Of a DNA stretch of 6,848 nucleotides, positions 1 to 6,023 are shown in pieces. Below the pieces are notes generated by a model, which was given only the letters and a program-made list of their open reading frames with translations, did no database searches and was not told where the DNA came from. The translations under genes and the position numbers were made by a program. The stretch lies in the NCBI GenBank assembly GCA_937974845.1, contig CALJVC010000074.1:1-6848 (forward strand). The letters are read 5' to 3'. Each line of letters starts with the position of its first letter. Within the stretch, counting starts at the first letter, position 1. The DNA comes from an uncultured Pseudogracilibacillus sp. GTDB lineage: Bacteria; Bacillota; Bacilli; Bacillales; Amphibacillaceae.

Positions 1-1
1 T

Positions 2-52
2 AAAAAAAGAGCATGGAAGCAGAGGAATTTCCTTTAGCTTCCATGCTTTTTT
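2..52. terminator. Bidirectional intrinsic terminator
   Basis: An 11-bp perfect stem pairs positions 10-20 with 37-47 around a 16-nt apical region, which can itself fold partly (AGGAA at 23-27 with TTCCT at 29-33). The stem is followed by six T (47-52) on the plus strand and preceded by seven A (2-8), so it has the form of a rho-independent terminator in both directions. It probably ends a rightward gene lying just left of the window; the TAA at 1-3 could be that gene's stop codon, but this cannot be shown. It may also stop leftward transcripts from the carbonic anhydrase gene, whose stop codon is about 160 nt away. Confidence 0.85.
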
Positions 53-148
53 AGTGCTCAGTACTAGCAAGTTTATTTTAAAAGCTTGAAAGAATAGTTC
101 ACATAATTGATGTTCAGTAGCATAAGAGATACAGTAGTAAACTAAACT

Positions 149-195
149 GGAAAGAAGGTAGTATGAAAGGTTAAAAGTAGTCTATCCTTCCTTCC
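149..195. repeat. Imperfect inverted repeat downstream of the carbonic anhydrase gene
   Basis: Positions 149-158 pair with 186-195 with one mismatch, and a few extra pairs are possible further in. It lies just past the stop of the leftward carbonic anhydrase gene and could fold in that transcript. No T-run follows on the minus strand, so it does not qualify as an intrinsic terminator. The rest of 53-211 holds no recognisable gene on either strand. Confidence 0.25.
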
Positions 196-211
196 GCTAT
201 GTTAGATTACT

Positions 212-772
212 TTATTCATCGATATGGACGACATCGACCTTTCCTGTATGGGGGTCGATGACGAGGCCATGGACTCTTACGTAGGAAGGTAGTAGGGGAT
301 GTTCACGAATAATCTCTACGCTTTGGGCGATGGATTCTTCTACTGTATTAAAACCATGGAACTCCTTATCGAAGTCTATGCCTGAGTATTCTAAAGCTTT
401 AAAGGTTTCTTCAGAAATACCTTCTTCTAGCATCCTGTTTTTAAGATCCTGGGTATCGACACAACTCATACCGCAGTCGTGATGCCCGATGACGACGACT
501 TCCTCGGCTTCAAGCTTGTAAATAGCGACGAGGATACTTTTTATTACACTGTCGAAGGATTTACGAATGATAGCACCGGCGTTTTTAATCATTTTGACAT
601 CGCCGTTTTGAATGTTTAAAGCCTTTGGTAAAAGCTCAACAAGGCGTGATTCCATACAAGTAAAGACGACCATCTTTTTGTTAGGGATGGAATTGGTTGC
701 ATAGGGGATATATTCCTTATTTTCTACAAAGCGTTTATTGTAAGCTAACATTTCTTCGATTCTAATTCCCAC
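212..772 (-). CDS. ytiB: Beta-class carbonic anhydrase, YtiB-like
   Basis: This 186-residue protein should catalyse reversible hydration of CO2 to bicarbonate in the cytoplasm using a zinc ion. The three expected zinc ligands are present: Cys39 in the motif CMESR (39-43), and His97 and Cys100 in GHHDCG (96-101). Length and overall sequence match the small beta carbonic anhydrases of Bacillus, which I recall as YtiB, including the N-terminal FVENKEY stretch and the C-terminal VHGLVIDP stretch. The active-site dyad normally reads Asp-x-Arg; here it is Glu41 and Arg43, a conservative but unusual change. The chosen start is GTG at 770-772 because an AAAGGAG lies 10 nt upstream (783-789). The in-frame ATG seven codons later has no good ribosome binding site and would cut the conserved N-terminus. 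The gene is transcribed alone, divergently from the ABC transporter operon. Confidence 0.9.
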   Translation of the reverse strand: MGIRIEEMLAYNKRFVENKEYIPYATNSIPNKKMVVFTCMESRLVELLPKALNIQNGDVKMIKNAGAIIRKSFDSVIKSILVAIYKLEAEEVVVIGHHDCGMSCVDTQDLKNRMLEEGISEETFKALEYSGIDFDKEFHGFNTVEESIAQSVEIIREHPLLPSYVRVHGLVIDPHTGKVDVVHIDE

Positions 773-782
773 GGGTATCGAA

Positions 783-789
783 CTCCTTT
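783..789 (-). promoter_or_regulatory. Ribosome binding site of the carbonic anhydrase gene
   Basis: The minus strand reads AAAGGAG here, with 10 nt to the GTG start at 772. It supports GTG over the downstream in-frame ATG (749-751). Confidence 0.75.
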
Positions 790-804
790 TCTCATATAAG
801 CAAT

Positions 805-813
805 ATTATACCA
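805..813 (-). promoter_or_regulatory. Extended -10 sigma-A promoter for the carbonic anhydrase gene
   Basis: The minus strand reads TGGTATAAT, a perfect -10 hexamer preceded by the TG of an extended -10 element. No good -35 hexamer is visible at 16-18 nt spacing, which fits promoters that depend on the extended -10. Transcription would start near 798, giving a leader of roughly 25 nt before the GTG codon. Confidence 0.65.
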
Positions 814-856
814 TACTTTTTCCGAAAAAAGGAAGTAGCTATAGAAGAAAATAGCA

Positions 857-885
857 ATGAAAAGGAAAAACAGGTAAACTATAAG
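857..885 (+). promoter_or_regulatory. Candidate sigma-A promoter for the bmrCD-protease operon
   Basis: ATGAAA (857-862, 4 of 6 matches to TTGACA) lies 17 nt from TATAAG (880-885, 5 of 6 matches to TATAAT). It faces the operon and would start transcription near 892, about 40 nt before the first gene. The -35 match is weak, so this is a candidate only. A small hairpin (883-887 with 892-896) overlaps the presumed start site. Confidence 0.3.
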
Positions 886-931
886 GAAGATTCCTTTGGT
901 TAATAAAGCATAGATTCGTAGGTGGTTGTAG

Positions 932-2686
932 GTGTTTGAGGTATTTAAAAAGTTAGCATGGTTTTTTAAAAGAAATTGGAAGCGTTATACGATAGCAATT
1001 ATTGCCTTAATGATGGCGAGTGCTATTGGACTTGTACCACCGAAATTAATTGGCTTAGTGATCGATGAGATTCGTTACCAGACCTTGACAAAGGAGTTAT
1101 TATTTTCTGTCGTAGCCCTATATCTTGGATTGATGCTGACCCATTATGTATTAAGTTTTATTTGGCATTATACCTTATATGGTGGAGCTAACCTATTAGA
1201 AAAATGGCTGCGGACTAGTTTAATAGACCATTTTCTAAGGATGCAGCCTTTTTTCTTTCATCGGTACCGAACGGGAGATTTAATGGCTCGAAGTACAAAT
1301 GATGTTAAGGCGATTTCCATGACCGCTGGTTTTGGTATTTTAACCTTAGTTGACGCTACGACATTTATGTTTATGATTATTGCTATGATGGGATGGACGA
1401 TTAGTTGGCAATTAACCTTCGTAGCCCTAATCCCCTTGCCTCTAATGGCGTTACTGATGAATCGATATGGAAAATATATACATGAACGTTTTAGTCGAGC
1501 CCAGGCCTCTTTTGGCCGATTAAACGATAGCGTCCTTGAATCGATAAAAGGGATTCGAACGATTCGGGCCTACGGTCGGGAAAAGGAAGATGCGGAACGT
1601 TTTTCTAGGCAGACGGAGGAGGTCTATGAAAAAAATATGGCCGTTGCCCGGGTCGATGCTCTATTTGAGCCGACGATTAAACTGCTTATCGGTCTTTCGT
1701 ATACAATCGGTATCGGTTATGGTGCTGTTTTAGTTTTCCGACAAGTAATTACTTTGGGCGATTTAGTCTCCTTTAATGTATATTTAGGCATGCTGATTTG
1801 GCCGATGTATGCGGTTGGGGAATTAATCAATGTATTACAAAGAGGGAATGCTTCTTTAGACCGGGTGCAGGAGGTACTGTCCCAGGAAGAGGAAGTTAAA
1901 GATCAAGCGATTCCTGTTCGGATTGGAGAGGTGACTTCGATTGAGTGGAAGGATGTCTCTTTTACTTATCCTAACCGGCAAAGGCCACAAATAGAAATTC
2001 CTTATTTAAAGGTGAACAAGGGGGAAACCCTCGGAGTCGTCGGTCCTACTGGCTCTGGGAAAACGACCTTATTTACTCTACTTTTTCGATCATATCCGAA
2101 GATGAAAGGCTCTATTAAGTTTTCAGGGGTGGATCTTTATGAGCTTTCAAAGGAGGAAATTTTTAGCTTCCTTGGCTACGTACCGCAAGATCAAGGTCTT
2201 TTCTCTATGTCGATTCGGGATAACATCACTTTAGGGAAAACAAGCGCCACAGAAGAGGAAATTTATGAAGTGTTAGCCCAAGTAGATTTTTTAGAGGTAT
2301 TAACACAGTTTCCAGAAGGTTTGGATACCTTTGTTGGAGAAAGTGGTATTTCCTTATCTGGTGGTCAGAGGCAACGTATCGCTATCGCTAGAGCCTTGAT
2401 TATGGATCCGGAAGTATTACTCTTAGACGACGCTTTATCGGCTGTAGATGGAAAAACAGAAGCAAATATTATGAAGGCACTCCTTCAAGAGAGGAAAAAG
2501 AAAACGAATATTATTGCCTCCCATCGGTTATCGGCTGTTCGTCAGGCCGATTATATTATCGTGCTCGACCAAGGGAGAATCCTTGAAGCTGGTACCCATG
2601 AGGAGTTGCTTGCTTTAGGAGGTTGGTATAAGTCTCAATATGACTTGCAACAGGGCGTTAATAAAGTAGGTGAAGAGGATGCCTAA
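932..2686 (+). CDS. bmrC: ABC multidrug exporter half-transporter BmrC (YheI-like)
   Basis: This 584-residue protein has the exporter layout: a six-helix transmembrane domain (about 15-305) followed by a nucleotide-binding domain (about 330-575). In the nucleotide-binding domain I see Walker A GPTGSGKT (371-378), Q-loop Gln419, signature LSGGQ (475-479), Walker B ending in Asp499, and switch His531. The catalytic Glu position after Walker B is Asp500, the hallmark of the degenerate-site subunit in heterodimeric exporters. B. subtilis BmrC (YheI), which pairs with BmrD to export drugs such as Hoechst 33342 and doxorubicin, closely resembles this protein in length and sequence. The start is GTG with AGGTGG (920-925) 6 nt upstream, and the MFxVFK N-terminus fits the family. 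It is the first gene of an operon and its end overlaps bmrD. The real substrate cannot be read from sequence. Confidence 0.92.
   Translation: MFEVFKKLAWFFKRNWKRYTIAIIALMMASAIGLVPPKLIGLVIDEIRYQTLTKELLFSVVALYLGLMLTHYVLSFIWHYTLYGGANLLEKWLRTSLIDHFLRMQPFFFHRYRTGDLMARSTNDVKAISMTAGFGILTLVDATTFMFMIIAMMGWTISWQLTFVALIPLPLMALLMNRYGKYIHERFSRAQASFGRLNDSVLESIKGIRTIRAYGREKEDAERFSRQTEEVYEKNMAVARVDALFEPTIKLLIGLSYTIGIGYGAVLVFRQVITLGDLVSFNVYLGMLIWPMYAVGELINVLQRGNASLDRVQEVLSQEEEVKDQAIPVRIGEVTSIEWKDVSFTYPNRQRPQIEIPYLKVNKGETLGVVGPTGSGKTTLFTLLFRSYPKMKGSIKFSGVDLYELSKEEIFSFLGYVPQDQGLFSMSIRDNITLGKTSATEEEIYEVLAQVDFLEVLTQFPEGLDTFVGESGISLSGGQRQRIAIARALIMDPEVLLLDDALSAVDGKTEANIMKALLQERKKKTNIIASHRLSAVRQADYIIVLDQGRILEAGTHEELLALGGWYKSQYDLQQGVNKVGEEDA
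2668..2673 (+). promoter_or_regulatory. Ribosome binding site deciding the bmrD start
   Basis: AGGTGA lies 5 nt before the ATG at 2679, inside the 3' end of bmrC. The in-frame GTG at 2670 overlaps this site and has no comparable sequence in front of it, so ATG at 2679 is preferred. Confidence 0.55.
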
Positions 2687-4694
2687 ACTATCGACAGAAA
2701 GAAGGTTATTTCAATATGCTTGGCAATATAGGCGAAGTATTTTTATCGGTTTAATATTTTTAATTCTAGCGACGACTTTAGAATTAGCAGGCCCTTTTAT
2801 TGCCAAGACGATAATCGATGACCATATATTAGGTATAGAATCGGTTTGGTATGAAGTAGACGAAGATAGTCAAGAAAAAGGTGTCGTTACGTTTGACGAT
2901 AGCACCTATCAGCGAGAAGATCGCCTCCAACTTTCGCAGAAGGAAGGGGCAAGGACTATTTTAGCAGTCGACCGAACGTATTACTTAGTAGAAGGGGTAG
3001 CGCCTTTAGAGGGAGAAAGACATTATACTGAGGGGAAAATGACGATTTCCGGCGAAGAGGAGGAGACATTTAGAGCTCGACCTTTGGATAGGGCGGAGTT
3101 GCATCAGCTTTTCCAACGAGAACAGAAGTCCATTGGCCTTTGGCTTCTTCTTTACGTTGTCTTATTAATTTTAGCTTCCTTTAGTGAATATATCCAAACG
3201 TATAAATTACAGGAAGCATCTAATCGCATCCTTCGTCAAATGCGGAACGATGTGTTTCATCACATACAACAAGTCCCTCTGGCTTACTTTTCCCGACATG
3301 GAGCGGGACAGATTGTCGGTCGTTTGACGAACGATACCGAAGCGATTCGGGAATTATATGAACGGGTTCTATCTGTCGTTATGACGCGGATTATCTATAT
3401 GGCTGGCATTCTCGTCGCCTTGTATTTACTCGAGCCGAAAATGGCCCTACTCGCTCTCTTCATCGTTCCGTTAATTTTTCTTTGGGCATGGCTTTATAAA
3501 CGCTTTGCCTATCGTCTCAATATTTCCATACGACGGACGAACAGTGCCATCAATGGTAAAATCAATGAGCTTATTCAAGGGATGGATATAATTCAAGCCT
3601 TCCGAGCGGAAAAGAAACAGAAGGAAGCCTTTGAGCAATGGAATGAGAAAATGTTTAAGGAGCAAAAGCGTTTAATTACTTTAAATGCTTTAACATCCTT
3701 TAATTTAGTTACTTTTCTTCGTAACTTAACCTTCGTTTGCTTTCTCGTTTATGTCGGGAACTTATCTTTTGAACCGGGATCTGTTTTATCAATTGGTATG
3801 TTATATGCTTTAGTCGATTATATCAATCGCTTTTTTGAGCCGGTTACAGCGATTGTAAACCAATTTCCTTTAATCGAACAGGCTCGGGCTTCGGCAAAGC
3901 GGACCTTCGATTTAGTAGATCTTGAAACCGAGGCGGTCGACCATCGTCCGATTCCTCGTTACAGAGGGGAGATTTCTTTTGAAGGGGTCTCCTTTGCATA
4001 TGAGGAAGAGAAGGTGTTAAAGGATATTCATTTTCATATACGTCCTGGGGAAACAGCGGCCTTCGTCGGTCATACAGGGTCGGGTAAAAGCACTATTATG
4101 AATCTTTTATTACGGTTTTATGATCCTGATGAAGGGGATATAAAAATTGATGGTATGTCGACGAGAAAGTTATCACGGCAACAAGTGCGAAGCCATATGG
4201 CGATTGTTCTACAAGATCCTTTTTTATTTGAAGGGACGATCCTTTCTAATGTTACGATGAACCATCCTCATATTTCTCGGCGGGAAGCTATTCAAGCGTT
4301 AGAAGCCGTCGGTGCGGATCGCTTCATTACAAAATTAGCGAAACGCTATGATGCCCTGGTTACTGAGGGTGGGAAGGATTTTTCTTTAGGGGAAAGGCAG
4401 TTGATTTCCTTTGCCCGAGCTTTAGCCCATGATCCAGCGATTTTATTGCTCGATGAAGCGACGGCAAATATCGATACGGAAACGGAGCAACTCATTCAGG
4501 AGGCGTTAAGGCTTTTACAAAAGGACCGGACAACGTTAATCATCGCCCATCGTTTATCGACGATTAAGGAAGCGGACCAGATTTTTGTATTGGATAATGG
4601 TAAAATTATAGAAAGAGGTCGACACGACTATTTAGTAGAGCAAAAAGGTCTTTATGAAGAAATGTACCGTTTACAAACTAGCATGTACACATAA
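2679..4694 (+). CDS. bmrD: ABC multidrug exporter half-transporter BmrD (YheH-like)
   Basis: This is a 671-residue protein counted from ATG 2679; a GTG three codons upstream is possible but has a poorer ribosome binding site. It is the partner of BmrC. After TM1 (about 20-48) comes a hydrophilic insert (about 52-147) that matches the extracellular domain known in BmrD. The remaining membrane helices follow, then a nucleotide-binding domain from about 428. Motifs are Walker A GHTGSGKS (464-471), Q-loop Gln512, Walker B Asp592 with catalytic Glu593, and switch His624. The signature reads FSLGE (568-572) instead of LSGGQ. The family picture is that this degenerate signature faces BmrC's Asp500 site, while BmrD's Glu593 works with BmrC's intact LSGGQ. 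The gene overlaps bmrC by 8 nt, which suggests translational coupling and equal subunit supply. Length is close to B. subtilis BmrD. Confidence 0.92.
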   Translation: MPKLSTERRLFQYAWQYRRSIFIGLIFLILATTLELAGPFIAKTIIDDHILGIESVWYEVDEDSQEKGVVTFDDSTYQREDRLQLSQKEGARTILAVDRTYYLVEGVAPLEGERHYTEGKMTISGEEEETFRARPLDRAELHQLFQREQKSIGLWLLLYVVLLILASFSEYIQTYKLQEASNRILRQMRNDVFHHIQQVPLAYFSRHGAGQIVGRLTNDTEAIRELYERVLSVVMTRIIYMAGILVALYLLEPKMALLALFIVPLIFLWAWLYKRFAYRLNISIRRTNSAINGKINELIQGMDIIQAFRAEKKQKEAFEQWNEKMFKEQKRLITLNALTSFNLVTFLRNLTFVCFLVYVGNLSFEPGSVLSIGMLYALVDYINRFFEPVTAIVNQFPLIEQARASAKRTFDLVDLETEAVDHRPIPRYRGEISFEGVSFAYEEEKVLKDIHFHIRPGETAAFVGHTGSGKSTIMNLLLRFYDPDEGDIKIDGMSTRKLSRQQVRSHMAIVLQDPFLFEGTILSNVTMNHPHISRREAIQALEAVGADRFITKLAKRYDALVTEGGKDFSLGERQLISFARALAHDPAILLLDEATANIDTETEQLIQEALRLLQKDRTTLIIAHRLSTIKEADQIFVLDNGKIIERGRHDYLVEQKGLYEEMYRLQTSMYT

Positions 4695-4708
4695 AAGTTG
4701 AGGATAGT

Positions 4709-5545
4709 ATGGATAAAGAAAAGGAATATCAACAAGATATAATTGATGAAGATTTATATGAAGAGCTCGATGATGAAGAAATGGAGGAATTATTAGCAAC
4801 CGCCCATTATGAGGGTATGCAGAAGGAGAAGCTAGAAGAAGGGAAGCGTTCTTCTCGGTCTCCTTTAACCAAGTTTCTCCTTCTTTTAGTAGCTTTGGCA
4901 CTTTTCTTTAATATTTTAGCCTTTATCCCTCAAACCTTTTCGATTCCAGCGGTCGAGTTTTTGTTAACGTCAGCGAAATTATCGTCAGATCCTTTCATAC
5001 GTGAAATGAAAAAAGCCGTTGTCGTGATTGAAACCGAAGATAGTAAAGGGACGGGCTTTGCCATTTCGGAAAAAGGTGATATCCTTACGAATCATCACGT
5101 AGTTGAAGGAAGTGAAGAGGTAACTGTCGCTTTTCCGAATCTTGGTCTCTTTGAAGGACGGGTAAAGGAGAGGCTACCGGAAGTAGATCTATCCCTCGTC
5201 GAAATAGAGGGGGAGAACATTCCCTACCTCCCTCTCGCCTCGGAATTTTCTTTTCAAGAAACTTCCAAGGAAGTCTTTTTTATTGGCAACCCCCTTCAAT
5301 TCCACGGCATTGCCAATGAAGGAGAAGTACTTGATTGGACCTACGTGCAAGGGAAGGAGCTACCGATGGTAATGCTCGATGCTCCGGTTTATCGTGGTAA
5401 TAGTGGAAGTCCCGTTTTAAATCGGGAGGGAGAAGTAATCGGGGTAATTTTTGCAACAACGCATTCCCAACGTTTTGGCCGTGTTGGTTTATTTATCCCT
5501 ATTCAATATGCAAAAGAAAACTTAAAGGCTTGGAAAGAAACATGA
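4709..5545 (+). CDS. Membrane-anchored HtrA-type trypsin-like serine protease without PDZ domain
   Basis: The 278-residue product has an acidic N-terminal tail (about 1-45, rich in Glu and Asp), a positively charged stretch, one membrane segment (about 55-74) and a chymotrypsin-fold protease domain (about 98-275). The catalytic triad is visible: His130 in TNHHVVEG, Asp160 in VDLSLVEI, and Ser232 in YRGNSGSP. The pattern is that of HtrA-like (S1C) peptidases. The protein ends right after the catalytic domain, with no room for the PDZ domain usual in HtrA/DegP. Charge distribution (acidic then Lys/Arg-rich before the helix) predicts the tail inside and the protease outside. The start is ATG with GAGG (4700-4703) 5 nt upstream. 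Only 14 nt separate it from bmrD, so it is very likely co-transcribed with the exporter. Its substrate is unknown; a role at the cell surface linked to the exporter or to envelope stress is inference. Confidence 0.85.
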   Translation: MDKEKEYQQDIIDEDLYEELDDEEMEELLATAHYEGMQKEKLEEGKRSSRSPLTKFLLLLVALALFFNILAFIPQTFSIPAVEFLLTSAKLSSDPFIREMKKAVVVIETEDSKGTGFAISEKGDILTNHHVVEGSEEVTVAFPNLGLFEGRVKERLPEVDLSLVEIEGENIPYLPLASEFSFQETSKEVFFIGNPLQFHGIANEGEVLDWTYVQGKELPMVMLDAPVYRGNSGSPVLNREGEVIGVIFATTHSQRFGRVGLFIPIQYAKENLKAWKET

Positions 5546-5568
5546 GCTTGTCTATATAAAGAAGCAAC

Positions 5569-5607
5569 CACATTTGTGAAGCTAAGGACGGGCTTTTACA
5601 AAATGTG
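5569..5607. repeat. Inverted repeat between convergent genes
   Basis: CACATTT (5569-5575) pairs with AAATGTG (5601-5607). With one-base bulges the pairing continues inward (5576-5582 with 5592-5599), giving about 14 pairs around a roughly 9-nt loop. It sits between the protease stop codon and the end of the convergent yhdB-like gene, where a terminator is expected. Neither side carries a T-run in the right place, so it may be an atypical or weak terminator or an RNA-stabilising 3' stem. Confidence 0.4.
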
Positions 5608-5627
5608 TATAGGACACTTAAAAAAAC

Positions 5628-5864
5628 TTAATTCTCTAGGGTAAAAGTATAGACCGTATCTTCCCCCGTCACAAAATCTAAATAAGCAATTAATCGATCA
5701 TGATTACGAACGATTTCTTCTTGGCTGCCACCGTAATAATAGGCATGGAGAAATCGTTCGATTTTTTTCTTTAAAAAGTCATCCTTGGAGCGTAACATTA
5801 GGGAAAACAATTCTTCCCACTTTCCCCAAAGGACAAAATATAAGGCTTGTTCATAATCCGTCAT
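5628..5864 (-). CDS. yhdB: Small conserved YhdB-like protein of unknown function
   Basis: The 78-residue product resembles the YhdB family of Bacillus (about 80 residues) as I remember it. Shared features include the N-terminal DYEQALYFVLWGKW stretch and the central LMLRSKDDFLKKKIERFLHA region with its HAYYY end. It has no signal peptide or membrane segment and appears cytoplasmic, mostly helical, and rich in aromatic and charged residues. No biochemical role is known to me. The start is ATG at 5862-5864; the upstream minus strand is purine-rich, with AGGG about 6 nt before the ATG serving as a modest ribosome binding site. It is convergent with the protease operon and divergent from the lipoprotein gene. 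I could not assign a promoter. The family call rests on recalled similarity, so the symbol is tentative; that it is a real gene is more certain. Confidence 0.65.
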   Translation of the reverse strand: MTDYEQALYFVLWGKWEELFSLMLRSKDDFLKKKIERFLHAYYYGGSQEEIVRNHDRLIAYLDFVTGEDTVYTFTLEN

Positions 5865-5965
5865 AGGCTTCCCTACTTTCCTTCTTTTTGTACGTTTATT
5901 GTTAGCTTATGCAACTTAATTGTTACGAGTTCTTCTCTGGTGCTACTGCCAATATAAGGTTCATC

Positions 5966-5994
5966 GCATAATTCGAAGTTGGCCTCACATAATA
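5966..5994 (+). promoter_or_regulatory. Predicted forespore sigma-G (or sigma-F) promoter of the yhcN-like gene
   Basis: GCATA (5966-5970) is followed after 17 nt by CATAATA (5988-5994). This fits the known sigma-G pattern GHATR, 17-18 nt, CATnHTA at every defined position. Transcription would start near 6001, about 20 nt before the TTG start and just upstream of the ribosome binding site. YhcN-type lipoproteins are forespore-expressed in B. subtilis, so gene identity and promoter type agree. Confidence 0.65.
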
Positions 5995-6007
5995 AACGTA
6001 AAATAAC

Positions 6008-6015
6008 AAAGGAGG
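6008..6015 (+). promoter_or_regulatory. Strong ribosome binding site deciding a TTG start
   Basis: AAAGGAGG with 8 nt to TTG at 6024. It selects this TTG over the in-frame TTG at 5979, which lies inside the predicted promoter, and it puts the signal peptide at the true N-terminus. Confidence 0.85.
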
Positions 6016-6023
6016 TTCAAGAG

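Noticed and set aside
86..114. TTGAAA as a possible -35 for a rightward promoter in 53-211
   Set aside because: No -10 hexamer occurs at proper spacing and no rightward gene follows.
857..877. Six-codon leader peptide (MKRKNR) before bmrC
   Set aside because: It has no Shine-Dalgarno sequence and would lie upstream of the best candidate transcription start, so it is probably chance.
3471..3665. Open frame of 64 codons on the minus strand
   Set aside because: It is fully inside bmrD on the opposite strand, and the sequence looks like complement of coding DNA.
4671..4901. Open frame of 76 codons on the minus strand
   Set aside because: It lies antisense to the end of bmrD and the start of the protease gene, both clear genes, and shows no recognisable protein features.
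5979..6023. N-terminal extension of the lipoprotein from TTG 5979
   Set aside because: It would put 15 polar residues before the signal peptide, has no ribosome binding site, and begins inside the predicted promoter.
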